Part shown: positions 14,681-25,305 of the stretch, in pieces
Layout: the number at the start of each line of letters is the position of its first letter
Numbering within the stretch: the first letter of the stretch is position 1
From: Actinomadura litoris
Lineage (GTDB): Bacteria > Actinomycetota > Actinomycetes > Streptosporangiales > Streptosporangiaceae
Length of the DNA: 64,000 nt
Reading direction: 5' to 3'
Assembly: GCF_009733595.1 (NCBI RefSeq)
Contig: NZ_WOFH01000006.1
Location: forward strand, 558,001-622,000
Made by a program: the position numbers and the translations under genes
The notes under the pieces: model-generated
The model's database searches: none
Told to the model about the DNA's origin: nothing
The model's input: the letters and a program-made list of their open reading frames with translations, nothing else

Positions 14681-17239
14681 ATGCCGAACGGGACGTCCGG
14701 CACCGGGACGGGGACGGCCGGCGCGACCGGGGAGGGCGGCCGCCGCGCGCGGCTGGCGGCGCCGGGCATCGTGGGGCTCCTCGCCGCGGTGATCACGGGG
14801 GTCACGACCTCGCTGGACGCGCTGGAGCTGCCCGGCCCCGCGCAGCTCATGGTGACCGGCGGCGTCGCCGCGCTCGCCGGGGTGGCGGCCTGGGCGGCGC
14901 AGCCGCCGGGCCCGGGGGACGGGGGCGACCAGCGGGAGGTCGCCGGGCGGCCGCCGGCGCAGCTCCCGCCGGTCATCGCGCACTTCACCGGCCGCGGCGA
15001 GCCGCTGGACGCGCTGCGCCGCGCCGTCGCCGACGGCACCGCCTCGCCCGCGTCGCCGCTGGTGGTGTCGCTGCACGGGCCGGCGGGGGTGGGCAAGTCG
15101 GCGCTGGCCGCCCGGTTCGCGCACGAGATCGCCGACGACTATCCGGACGGGCGCCTCTACTTCGACCTGCGCGGCGCGGGGGACGCCCGGGTCCGCCCGG
15201 AGGAGGTGCTGATCGGGTTCCTCCAGGCGCTGGGCGTGCGGCTGGCGACCGACCCGGGGGGCCTGCCGGAGCTGCAGAAGCTGTGGTGGACGTGGACGCG
15301 CGGCCTGCGCCTGCTCGTCCTGCTGGACAACGCCCGCGACGGCGACCAGGTGAAGGCGCTGCTGCCGCCGGGCGGCGGCAGCGTGGTGCTGGTGACCTCG
15401 CGGCAGCCGCTGCACCTGCGCGGCACCTTCGACCGGAGGCTGCCGGAGTTCAGCGCCGCCGACGCCGTCGAGCTGCTCGGGCTGCTGGCGGGCCGGGAGC
15501 GGATCCTCGCCGACCCGGACGCGGCGGCCGAGATCGCCGACCTGTGCGGGTACCTGCCGCTGGCCGTCGGGATCTGCGGCGGGCGCCTGGCGGCCCGCGA
15601 GTCCTGGACGCCGCGCGCGATGGCCGACCGGCTCCAGGACGAGCGCCGCCGCCGGCTGGACGAGCTGGAGACCGCGCGGGAGATCGACAAGAGCGTCCGC
15701 GCGAGCCTCGCGCTCAGCTACGACGACTGCAGCCGCACGCAGCGCCGCCTGCTGCGCACGCTCGGCCTGCTGGCGGTGCCCGACGTCCAGGCGTGGGCGG
15801 CGGGCGCGCTGCTCGGCGTGTCGGACCTGGAGGGCGACGACCAGCTGGAGGCGCTGGTGGACGCCCAGCTCGTCGAGTGCTCGGGGACGGACGCGACGGG
15901 CGCGATGCGCTACCGGCTGCACGACCTCGTCCGCCTCTACGCGCAGGAGCGGGCCGAGCGGGAGGACACCGCGGCCGAGCGGGACGCGGCGGTCGAGCGC
16001 GTCCTGGACGGCTACCGCGAGCGCGCCGAGCGGGTCGCGGCGAGCCGCTGGCCGCAGGACTGGCAGCGCGGGGCCGGGCAGGTGCCGGGGCCGGAGTACT
16101 CGGCGGTGGACTGGCTGAGCAGTGAGCGGCTGGCCGTCCTCGCGCTGCTGGACCAGGGCGCGGGCCGCGGGATGTGGGGGCTGGTCTGGCGGCTCGGCCG
16201 GGCGTCCTGCTCGATCTTCCACTCGCTGCGCGTGTTCTGGCCGGAGTGGCGCGCGGCGGCCGAGGTGACCCACCGGGTCGCGGCGCACATGGACGACGAG
16301 CGCTCGCTGGGCATCGCGCTGCTGGAGCGCTCGTCGGTGGAGGGCAACCAGGGCCGCATGGAGAACGCGCTGGCCGACGCGTCCGCCGCGCTCGCGCTGT
16401 TCACCTCCGCCCGCGAGACGTGGTGGCGGGCCCGCGCGCTGCGCACGATGGGCATGTGCATGCGGGACGAGGGCAACCTCGACGAGGCCCAGCGCTACCT
16501 GCTTGAGGCCATCGAGGAGTTCCGGCGGGAGGACGACGCGTGGTGGCAGGCCCGCACCCAGCGGAACCTGGCCGAGCTGCGGCTGGCGCAGCGCCGCTTC
16601 GAGGAGGCGCGCGGCCTGCTCGAAAGCTCGCTGGAGGTCTTCCAGCGCAACGGCAACCGCTACTCGGAGGCGCAGACGCTGCGCGCGCTCGGCGAGGTGC
16701 TCGCCTCCGAGGCGCGCCGGCTCCGCGCGGCGGGCGACGACGCGGCGGCCGAGATCAAGTACAGCCTGGCCGCGCCCGCGCTGGAGCGGGCGGCCGAGGC
16801 GTTCCGGCTGCGCGGCGAGCAGTGGGAGGAGGCGCGCTGCCTGCGCGCGGCGGGCGAGGTCGGCGACCTGCGCAACGGGCTGCGCGAGCTGGCGTTCGTC
16901 CGGCACGCCGAGCAGATGCTGGACGCGCTGGGCGACACCTGGGGCGTCGCCCGCACCCGCATCTCCGAGGGCCGCGCGCTCGGCCGCCTGGGCCGCCACG
17001 CCGAGGCCGCCGCCGCGCTGCGCCGGGCCGTGGCCGACTTCGACGAGGTGGGGAACCGCTGGTGGCAGGCCCGCAGCCGGCGGACGCTCGCCGAGATCCT
17101 GCTGGACGGGGGCGCTCCCGCCGAGGCCGCCGAGCCCGCGCGCGAGGCGCTGGAGCTGTACCAGAGCCTCGGCAACGCGGCGGGCGTGGCGCGGGCGCGG
17201 TCCGTCCTGGACCGCGCCTCGGGATCCGGTGGGCAGTAG
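14681..17239 (+). CDS. Membrane-anchored NB-ARC ATPase with TPR repeats
   Basis: An 852-residue STAND-type NTPase. After a Gly/Thr-rich start come two hydrophobic helices (about 28-48 and 55-73), which would tether it to the membrane. The NB-ARC domain follows with FTGRGEPLD, Walker A GPAGVGKSA (133-141), Walker B LLVLLDN, and the GYLPLAV-type winged-helix region. The C-terminal half (about 480-840) is TPR-like with repeated ARALRTMG, AQTLRALGEVLA and ARSRRTLAEIL. Such proteins act as ATP-gated signalling or defence switches; no effector domain is seen at the N-terminus, so the output is unknown. The start is set by GGAGGGA before the ATG at 14681. A remnant of a related gene lies at 9384-9701. 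Confidence 0.85.
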   Translation: MPNGTSGTGTGTAGATGEGGRRARLAAPGIVGLLAAVITGVTTSLDALELPGPAQLMVTGGVAALAGVAAWAAQPPGPGDGGDQREVAGRPPAQLPPVIAHFTGRGEPLDALRRAVADGTASPASPLVVSLHGPAGVGKSALAARFAHEIADDYPDGRLYFDLRGAGDARVRPEEVLIGFLQALGVRLATDPGGLPELQKLWWTWTRGLRLLVLLDNARDGDQVKALLPPGGGSVVLVTSRQPLHLRGTFDRRLPEFSAADAVELLGLLAGRERILADPDAAAEIADLCGYLPLAVGICGGRLAARESWTPRAMADRLQDERRRRLDELETAREIDKSVRASLALSYDDCSRTQRRLLRTLGLLAVPDVQAWAAGALLGVSDLEGDDQLEALVDAQLVECSGTDATGAMRYRLHDLVRLYAQERAEREDTAAERDAAVERVLDGYRERAERVAASRWPQDWQRGAGQVPGPEYSAVDWLSSERLAVLALLDQGAGRGMWGLVWRLGRASCSIFHSLRVFWPEWRAAAEVTHRVAAHMDDERSLGIALLERSSVEGNQGRMENALADASAALALFTSARETWWRARALRTMGMCMRDEGNLDEAQRYLLEAIEEFRREDDAWWQARTQRNLAELRLAQRRFEEARGLLESSLEVFQRNGNRYSEAQTLRALGEVLASEARRLRAAGDDAAAEIKYSLAAPALERAAEAFRLRGEQWEEARCLRAAGEVGDLRNGLRELAFVRHAEQMLDALGDTWGVARTRISEGRALGRLGRHAEAAAALRRAVADFDEVGNRWWQARSRRTLAEILLDGGAPAEAAEPAREALELYQSLGNAAGVARARSVLDRASGSGGQ

Positions 17240-17258
17240 GGAGCAGTGGAAAAGGGGC

Positions 17259-17295
17259 GGGCCCCTGACCGGCGTCCGGTGTTGGTCAGGGGCCC
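17259..17295. terminator. Bidirectional terminator between convergent genes
   Basis: GGGCCCCTGACC (17259-17270) pairs perfectly with GGTCAGGGGCCC (17284-17295). It lies midway between the convergent NB-ARC gene and chitinase gene and should end transcription from both sides. Confidence 0.8.
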
Positions 17296-17342
17296 GAAGT
17301 CTCGACTGTCTGAGGGGCTGGGAGGTGCCCCCTGCGAACAGC

Positions 17343-19175
<1,833 letters not shown>

Positions 19176-19224
19176 GAGTCTCCGTTCAGTCCGTCCCCCG
19201 AACCAACAGGAAATCTCGGCCTTC

Positions 19225-19245
19225 TCTTAGGAAACTTTCCTAAGA
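19225..19245. promoter_or_regulatory. 21-bp palindromic operator of the chitinase gene
   Basis: TCTTAGGAAA and TTTCCTAAGA flank one central C, a perfect inverted repeat in an AT-richer patch of an otherwise GC-rich region. It lies 50-70 bases upstream of the chitinase start, where a repressor would block the promoter. It does not look like the DasR box (ACTGGTCTAGACCAGT type) or the CebR box. Confidence 0.65.
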
Positions 19246-19372
19246 AATTGCGCTGATGGTAACCGGGCGCGCAGGGGCGTTCAAGGGGCCCGCGCCGCCC
19301 GCGAACCGGGGTGTGCCGGGTGGTCTGCGTGACTGCCTGGGGACATACGGTCGTCTCGGCGGACCGAAAAAA

Positions 19373-19864
19373 TCAGGTCGTACCGAACCATCCGGGGGCG
19401 TCCAGGCGCCACAGCCCGGTGGGCGCGATCTCCTTCAGATCGGCCTCCAGGGCCCGCACGCGGTCCGCTCCGAGCCGCTCCGTCCACGCGTCCCGGATGC
19501 GCTCGAAGATCTCCGCCGACCGCACGAGCGAGTCCACCCCGTGCGCCGTCAGCCGGACGATCTTGCGCCGCGCGTCGGCGGGGTCGGCCGCGCGCTCCAC
19601 GTATCCCAGGCGCTCCAGCGACTCGACCATCTTGCCCGCGGCCTGCTTGGACACGCCGAGCCGGCGGCCGAGTTCGACCGCCGTGGTGCCGTGGGGGCCG
19701 ATCGCCTGGAAGACGAAGCCGTGCATGGGGCGCATGTCGGGATGGCCCTGCCTCGCCAGCTCCTCGTGGGCCTCGTCGATGATCGTGCGGAACGCGAGGA
19801 ACAGGCGGAGCGGCAGCTCGAAGCCGGGCGGGTCACCGCTCGGGCCGGCGGGTGCGCTTGACAT
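19373..19864 (-). CDS. MarR-family regulator
   Basis: A 163-residue MarR winged-helix regulator. The recognition-helix region is AVELGRRLGVSKQAAGKMVE and the wing is RAADPADARRKIVRLT with the conserved Asp-x-Arg. It should bind DNA as a dimer and be released by a small ligand. The start at 19864 is taken because GAGG lies nine bases before it; an in-frame ATG at 19879 lies inside the first operator copy. It is divergent from the cupin gene, with two operator-like repeats between them, so it probably represses both. Confidence 0.88.
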   Translation of the reverse strand: MSSAPAGPSGDPPGFELPLRLFLAFRTIIDEAHEELARQGHPDMRPMHGFVFQAIGPHGTTAVELGRRLGVSKQAAGKMVESLERLGYVERAADPADARRKIVRLTAHGVDSLVRSAEIFERIRDAWTERLGADRVRALEADLKEIAPTGLWRLDAPGWFGTT

Positions 19865-19868
19865 AAAA

Positions 19869-19904
19869 GACAACCTCATTGACTATATGGACAACCACAT
19901 TGTC
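19869..19904. promoter_or_regulatory. Twin MarR operator
   Basis: Two 15-base copies, GACAACCTCATTGAC (19869-19883) and GACAACCACATTGTC (19890-19904), are spaced 21 bases apart, i.e. two helical turns on the same DNA face. The second is a perfect GACAA-N5-TTGTC palindrome. They fill the gap between the divergent MarR and cupin genes. Confidence 0.75.
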
Positions 19905-19925
19905 TAACTTAGGGGATCGAGAGCC

Positions 19926-20345
19926 ATGACGCTCGTCCGCGACGCCGAGAGCCGCCGCACCGACACGCCGAACGGGACCATGACCACCTTCGCCTCGCCG
20001 ACCCAGGGCGGCACGTCCGGCCTCGCCGTCTGGCGGGTCGACATGCACGCGGGCAGGACGGGGCCCCGGCACGCCTTCGACACCGAGCAGGTATGGACGT
20101 TCCTGGAGGGCACCGCGACCATCGACCTGGACGGCCGCACGCTGGAGGCCGGGCCGGGCGACACCCTCGTCCTGCCCGCCGGCGCGCCGCGCCAGATGAC
20201 CGCCGCGCCGGACGCCGGGTTCACCGCCGTCGTCGCCGCGCCCGCCGGATGCCTCGCCTACGACCCCGACGCCCTGGTCGACCCGGGCAGGTGCGACCTC
20301 GCGCCGCAGGGCGAGGAGCGGATCGTTCCACTCTGGGCGCGCTAG
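19926..20345 (+). CDS. Cupin-domain protein
   Basis: A 139-residue single-domain cupin. Motif 1 is TGPRHAFDTEQVWTFLEG and motif 2 is GPGDTLVLPAGAPRQM. The usual first metal-binding His pair (HxH) is reduced to one His before the Glu/Gln, so metal binding is uncertain. The substrate is unknown. It is controlled presumably by the divergent MarR regulator through the repeats at 19869-19904, suggesting a role in handling the ligand the regulator senses. It ends three bases before the convergent response-regulator gene. Confidence 0.85.
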   Translation: MTLVRDAESRRTDTPNGTMTTFASPTQGGTSGLAVWRVDMHAGRTGPRHAFDTEQVWTFLEGTATIDLDGRTLEAGPGDTLVLPAGAPRQMTAAPDAGFTAVVAAPAGCLAYDPDALVDPGRCDLAPQGEERIVPLWAR

Positions 20346-20348
20346 GGG

Positions 20349-20993
20349 TCAGGTGCCGAGGTAGGCGAGGACGGCCAGCACCCTGCGGTTGTCGTCCTCG
20401 GACGGCGGCAGCCCGAGCTTGCCGAAGATGCTGTTGGTGTGCTTGCTGATCGCCTTCTCGGTGACGAACAGCTGCCCGGCGATCGCGGCGTTCGAGCGGC
20501 CCTCGGCCATCAGCCCGAGCACCTCGCGCTCGCGGGGGGTCAGCGCCTGCAGCGGCTCCTCGCGGGCGTGCCGGGTGAGCAGCTGGGACACCACGTCGGG
20601 GTCGAGGGCCGTCCCGCCGCCCGCGACCCGGCGCACCGCCTCGACGAACTGCGCGACGTCGGACACGCGGTCCTTCAGCAGGTAGCCGATGCCGCCCGAG
20701 CTGTCGGACAGCAGCTCGCGCGCGTAGAGCTGCTCGACGTGCTGCGACAGCACCAGCACCGGCAGGCCCGGCACCTGCTTGCGGGCCTCCAGCGCGGCGC
20801 GCAGGCCCTCGTCGGTGAAGGTCGGCGGGAGCCGCACGTCCACGACCGCGACGTCCGGACGGTGGGTGGTGAGCGCGCGCAGCAGCGACGGCCCGTTGTC
20901 CACGGCCTCGACGACCTCGAACCCGAACGCCCCCAGCAGGCGGATCAGCCCGTCCCGGAGGAGGGCAAGGTCTTCGGCGATGACAACGCGCAC
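20349..20993 (-). CDS. NarL/LuxR-type response regulator
   Basis: A 214-residue regulator. The receiver domain has AED at the start, phospho-acceptor Asp52 in VAVVDVRLPP, and the conserved Lys in YLLKDRV. The LuxR-type helix-turn-helix (about 145-205) contains LTPREREVLGLMAEGRSNAA and the ISKHTNSIFGKLGL recognition helix. The start is a GTG at 20993 with GGAG five bases before it, inside the last codons of the kinase gene (49-base overlap). Translation of the two is therefore coupled. It should act with that kinase. Confidence 0.92.
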   Translation of the reverse strand: MRVVIAEDLALLRDGLIRLLGAFGFEVVEAVDNGPSLLRALTTHRPDVAVVDVRLPPTFTDEGLRAALEARKQVPGLPVLVLSQHVEQLYARELLSDSSGGIGYLLKDRVSDVAQFVEAVRRVAGGGTALDPDVVSQLLTRHAREEPLQALTPREREVLGLMAEGRSNAAIAGQLFVTEKAISKHTNSIFGKLGLPPSEDDNRRVLAVLAYLGT

Positions 20994-22246
20994 GGCAGCT
21001 CCATGGTCACGACGGTCGGTCCGCCCAGCGGACTCGTCACCGCCATCGTCCCATCGAACGCCCCCAGCCTGCGCTCGATACCGCGCATGCCGCTGCCCCC
21101 GCCGGGGTCGGCGCCGCCGGTCCCGTCGTCCCCGACGATCATCAGCAGCCGGCCCGACGCGTGCTCGATCTGGACCCACGCGCGGGCCGCGCCCGAGTGC
21201 TTGACGACGTTCGCGAGGATCTCCGCGACCGCGAAGTAGGCCGCCGACTCGACCGGGGCGTCCGCCCGTCCCGGCAGGTCGATCCGCACGTCGACCGGCA
21301 GCGGCAGCGTCAGCGCCAGCGCGCGGACGGCGCCGTCCAGGCCCCGCTCGGCCAGCACCGGCGGATGGATGCCCCGCACCAGGTCGCGCAGCTCGGTCAG
21401 CGCCGTGCCGCTGGACGCGCGCGCCTCGGCCAGCAACCGCTGCGCGGCCTCGGGGTCGTGCTTCATCATCTCCTCGGCGAGGCCGATGTTCATGCTCAGC
21501 GCCACCAGCCGCGCCTGCGCGCCGTCGTGCAGGTCGCGCTCGATGCGGCGCAGCTCGGCGGCCGAGGCGTCCACGGTCTCCGACCGGGACTCCGAGAGCC
21601 GGCGCACCCGCTCGGTCAGCGCGCCCTTCGTCGGCGCCAGCAGCGACTGCGTGAACAGCGCGTGCGCCTTCAGGACGACCCCGCCCAGCGGGACCGACAC
21701 CACCGTGAGCGCGGCGCCCAGCACGACCGCGCCGGCGATCCCGAGCACGCCGTAGTCGTTCACCATCCAGAACGGGCCCCAGCCGTACTCGGTGATCAGC
21801 GTCAGCCACGGCGCCACGAACACGCCCTCCAGCCCGTACAGGGTCATGCCGCCCGCGAGCACGCCCGCGACCAGCCCGAGCGGGACGTTGAGGATCACCC
21901 AGAGCAGGTCGCGCCAGGTCGCCGGGTCGGTGAGCAGCCACCGCAGCCGGGCGAACGCGCCGAGCCCCCCGGGCGGCTCCGCGCGGTAGGGGACCGGGAT
22001 CTCCACGCCCGACCACTCCGCCGCCCACGCGCGCTGCTGGTTCGCCACGCCGCGGATCGCCTGGATCGCGACCGGCGCCATCACCACCCCGAACCCCAGC
22101 GGGATGAACGCGATCGACAGCACGGTCAGGATGAACAGCGGCAGGTTCGCCGCGTACGCCACGACGATCTGGATCACGCTGCGCACGAAGTTGACGAGCG
22201 CCGTCCGCGCGCCCTCCGCGAAGCGGTCGACGAAACCCTCGCTCAC
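20945..22246 (-). CDS. NarL-type sensor histidine kinase
   Basis: A 433-residue HisKA_3 kinase. The N-terminal part is a putative membrane sensor with four transmembrane segments (about 20-60, 110-140, 155-180) and a soluble loop between. The dimerisation domain carries the phospho-acceptor His in RRIERDLHDGAQARLV, and the HATPase has AYFAVAEILANVVKHS (N-box) and a G-box region GGGSGMRGIERRL. The start is GTG at 22246 with GGAGGAG six bases upstream. It is divergent from tex. Its signal is unknown; membrane-embedded sensors of this type often detect envelope stress or antibiotics. Confidence 0.9.
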   Translation of the reverse strand: MSEGFVDRFAEGARTALVNFVRSVIQIVVAYAANLPLFILTVLSIAFIPLGFGVVMAPVAIQAIRGVANQQRAWAAEWSGVEIPVPYRAEPPGGLGAFARLRWLLTDPATWRDLLWVILNVPLGLVAGVLAGGMTLYGLEGVFVAPWLTLITEYGWGPFWMVNDYGVLGIAGAVVLGAALTVVSVPLGGVVLKAHALFTQSLLAPTKGALTERVRRLSESRSETVDASAAELRRIERDLHDGAQARLVALSMNIGLAEEMMKHDPEAAQRLLAEARASSGTALTELRDLVRGIHPPVLAERGLDGAVRALALTLPLPVDVRIDLPGRADAPVESAAYFAVAEILANVVKHSGAARAWVQIEHASGRLLMIVGDDGTGGADPGGGSGMRGIERRLGAFDGTMAVTSPLGGPTVVTMELPCALSSPKTLPSSGTG

Positions 22247-22477
22247 CTGTGCTCCTCCTCCGGCCGGCCGAGGACCACCCCGTCCCAGTGTGCCCTTGCC
22301 CACCATTGTGGGCCGTCCCGGGAGGCCGGACGGTGGGGCTAGACCCCGTCTTCGCAGGGAACATGGGGGAGTTAACCCCACCCCCGAGGACGGCCGACGT
22401 CCGGGAGTGACAAGACAAGCGGCCCCGTTCCCTGGACAATGCTCAGCGATATCCAGGGGAGAAAGCGAATCCACGTC

Positions 22478-25039
22478 GTGACAGCCAGCACCAGCCAGAC
22501 CTCGACCGACCAGACCGCCGCGAGCGGCCCGACCACGGGGGGCAAGGAGATCGAGGCGCCGCCGCCGATCACCCACCGGATCGCCGGGGAGCTCGGCGTC
22601 CGCGAGGGACAGGTGCGGGTCGCGGTCGACCTGCTCGACGGCGGGTCGACCGTCCCGTTCATCGCCCGCTACCGCAAGGAGGCGACCGGCGCCCTCGACG
22701 ACGCGCAGCTCCGCGCGCTGGAGGAGCGGCTGCGCTACCTGCGCGAGCTGGACGAGCGGCGCGCCGCGATCCTGGAGTCGATCGAGTCCCAGGGCAAGCT
22801 GACCGACGAGCTGCGCGCCCAGATCATGGCCGCCGACGCCAAGGCCCGGCTGGAGGACATCTACCTCCCCTACAAGCCCAAGCGGCGCACCAAGGCGCAG
22901 ATCGCCCGCGAGGCCGGTCTCGAACCGCTCGCCGACCTGCTGCTGGGCGACCCGTCCCACGACCCGCACGAGGCCGCCGCCCCGTACGTGGACGCCGAGA
23001 AGGGCGTCGCCGACGCGGCCGCCGCGCTGGAGGGCGCCCGCGCCATCCTCGTCGAGCGCTTCGCCGAGGACGCCGACCTCATCGGCGCGCTCCGCGAGCG
23101 CATGTGGACGCGGGGGCGCGTGGTGTCGCGCGTCCGCGAGGGCAAGGAGGAGACCGGCGCCAAGTTCGCCGACTACTTCGCCTTCGCCGAGCCGTTCGCG
23201 AAGCTGCCCTCGCACCGCGTCCTCGCGCTGTTCCGCGGCGAGAAGGAGGAGGTGCTCGACCTGGACCTGGAGCCCGAGGAGGCCCAGGACGACACCGACC
23301 CCTCCGCGCGCAGCTCCTACGAGGTGGAGATCGCGCGCCGCTTCGACGTCGTCGACCAGGGGCGCCCGGCCGACAGGTGGCTGCGGGACGCCGTGCGCTG
23401 GGCCTGGCGCACGCGGATCCTCGTCCACCTCGGCATCGACATGCGCACCCGGCTGCGGCAGGAGGCCGAGGACGAGGCGGTCCGCGTGTTCGCCGCCAAC
23501 CTGCGCGACCTGCTGCTCGCCGCGCCAGCCGGGACCCGCGCCACGATGGGCCTCGACCCCGGCCTGCGCACCGGCGTGAAGGTCGCCGTCGTGGACGCCA
23601 CCGGCAAGGTCGTCGCGACCGACACGGTCTACCCGCACGAGCCGCGCCGCAAGTGGGACGAGTCGATCGAGACCCTCGCCCGGCTCGCCCGCGAGCACAG
23701 GGTCGACCTCGTCTCGATCGGCAACGGCACCGCGTCCCGCGAGACCGACAAGCTCGCCGCCGACCTCATGGCCCGCCACCCCGACCTCGGGCTCACCAAG
23801 ATCATGGTGTCGGAGGCGGGCGCGTCGGTGTACTCCGCCTCCGAGTACGCGGGACGGGAACTGCCCGGCATGGACGTCTCGCTGCGCGGCGCCGTCTCCA
23901 TCGCCCGCCGCCTCCAGGACCCGCTCGCCGAGCTGGTCAAGATCGACCCCAAGTCGATCGGCGTCGGCCAGTACCAGCACGACATCTCCGAGGTGAAGCT
24001 GTCGCGCTCCCTCGACGCCGTCGTGGAGGACTGCGTGAACGCGGTCGGCGTGGACGTCAACACCGCGTCCGCGCCGCTGCTCACCCGCGTGTCGGGCATC
24101 GGCGAGGGGCTCGCCGAGAACATCGTCGCGCACCGCGACGCCAACGGCCCGTTCCGCAGCCGGGGCGGCCTCAAGGATGTGCCGCGGCTCGGCCCGAAGG
24201 CGTTCGAGCAGTGCGCGGGCTTCCTGCGCATCCCCGGCGGCGACGACCCGCTGGACGCCTCCAGCGTGCACCCCGAGTCCTACCCGGTCGTCCGCCGGAT
24301 CCTGGACGCGGCGGGCAACGACATCCGGGGCCTGATCGGCAACACCGCCGTGCTGCGGGGGCTCAGGCCCGCGGAGTTCGTCGACGACACCTTCGGGCTG
24401 CCGACCGTCACCGACATCCTCGCCGAACTGGAGAAGCCCGGCCGCGACCCGCGTCCGGCGTTCCGGACGGCGACGTTCAAGGAGGGCGTCGACAAGCTCT
24501 CCGACCTCGAACCCGGCATGGTCCTGGAGGGCGTCGTCACCAACGTCGCCGCGTTCGGCGCCTTCGTGGACGTCGGCGTCCACCAGGACGGGCTCGTGCA
24601 CATCTCCGCGATGTCCAGCAAGTTCGTGTCCGACCCGCGCGAGGTCGTCAAGCCGGGCGACATCGTCCGCGTCAAGGTCCTGGACGTCGACCTCCAGCGC
24701 AAGCGCATCTCCCTGACCCTCCGCCTGGACGAGGATCGGAGACAGGGCGGCGAGCGCGACCAGGCGCCCAACCGGGGCGGCGGCCGGGGCGGCCAGAACG
24801 GCCGCGGGAACCAGAGCGGCAGGGGGAACCAGAACGGCGGCCAGCGCGGCAAGGGCGGACGCGGCGGTCAGGGAGGTCAGGGCGGTCAGGGAGGCCAGGG
24901 CGGACGCGGCGGCCGAGGCGGGCAAGGCGGAGGCCAGCGCGGCCAAGGCGGGGGTGGGGGAGGTGGCGGAGGCGGCGCGATGGCCGACGCCCTCCGCCGC
25001 GCCGGGCTCGACAAGGGCCTTCCACCAAAGAAGCGATGA
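22478..25039 (+). CDS. tex: Tex-family RNA-binding protein with Gly-rich tail
   Basis: About 853 residues with the whole Tex order: N-terminal helical domain, YqgF/RNase-H-like fold (MGLDPGLRTGVKVAVVDATG), two helix-hairpin-helix motifs (VSGIGEGLAENIVAHR), and an S1 RNA-binding domain (about 680-755, VVTNVAAFGAFVDVGV). Tex helps free stalled transcription complexes in other bacteria. Unusual is the tail (about 765-840): dozens of Gly with interspersed Arg, Gln and Asn (GGR, GGQ, RGN repeats), like eukaryotic RGG boxes. It ends in a conserved-looking AMADALRRAGLDKG. The start is uncertain: the GTG at 22478 is chosen by comparison with family length, but an in-frame ATG at 22439 exists and neither has a well-placed ribosome-binding site. 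Confidence 0.9.
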   Translation: MTASTSQTSTDQTAASGPTTGGKEIEAPPPITHRIAGELGVREGQVRVAVDLLDGGSTVPFIARYRKEATGALDDAQLRALEERLRYLRELDERRAAILESIESQGKLTDELRAQIMAADAKARLEDIYLPYKPKRRTKAQIAREAGLEPLADLLLGDPSHDPHEAAAPYVDAEKGVADAAAALEGARAILVERFAEDADLIGALRERMWTRGRVVSRVREGKEETGAKFADYFAFAEPFAKLPSHRVLALFRGEKEEVLDLDLEPEEAQDDTDPSARSSYEVEIARRFDVVDQGRPADRWLRDAVRWAWRTRILVHLGIDMRTRLRQEAEDEAVRVFAANLRDLLLAAPAGTRATMGLDPGLRTGVKVAVVDATGKVVATDTVYPHEPRRKWDESIETLARLAREHRVDLVSIGNGTASRETDKLAADLMARHPDLGLTKIMVSEAGASVYSASEYAGRELPGMDVSLRGAVSIARRLQDPLAELVKIDPKSIGVGQYQHDISEVKLSRSLDAVVEDCVNAVGVDVNTASAPLLTRVSGIGEGLAENIVAHRDANGPFRSRGGLKDVPRLGPKAFEQCAGFLRIPGGDDPLDASSVHPESYPVVRRILDAAGNDIRGLIGNTAVLRGLRPAEFVDDTFGLPTVTDILAELEKPGRDPRPAFRTATFKEGVDKLSDLEPGMVLEGVVTNVAAFGAFVDVGVHQDGLVHISAMSSKFVSDPREVVKPGDIVRVKVLDVDLQRKRISLTLRLDEDRRQGGERDQAPNRGGGRGGQNGRGNQSGRGNQNGGQRGKGGRGGQGGQGGQGGQGGRGGRGGQGGGQRGQGGGGGGGGGGAMADALRRAGLDKGLPPKKR

Positions 25040-25305
25040 CCCCGCCTCTACCGCATTGTCGACATGAAATCGACCGCTCTGTCCTCTGCCGGCCGTCTCG
25101 TGGCGCGATCACGCGGCCGCGAGGCGTGTTTCTCGGTGGTTGTGGCACACCGATGTCCGCAGACGTTGCCGGTACCCCATAGACTTGGCCGCGCGAAGGC
25201 GCGGAGCCCCGTTTCGGCATGCCCGCGCCACCTGAGAGACTGACTGGCTGAGCACGCGTCGAACGCCGCGGCCGAGACAGCGCCCGATCAAGGAGACCTA
25301 CCCCA

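Noticed and set aside
13892..16999. Open frame of 1035 codons on the minus strand
   Set aside because: It is antisense to the YceI and NB-ARC genes, full of Arg, Ala and Pro, with no domain. GC-rich third positions in the real genes create such shadows.
19865..19879. Earlier ATG at 19879 for the MarR gene
   Set aside because: It lies inside the first operator copy and lacks a ribosome-binding site; the ATG at 19864 has GAGG before it.
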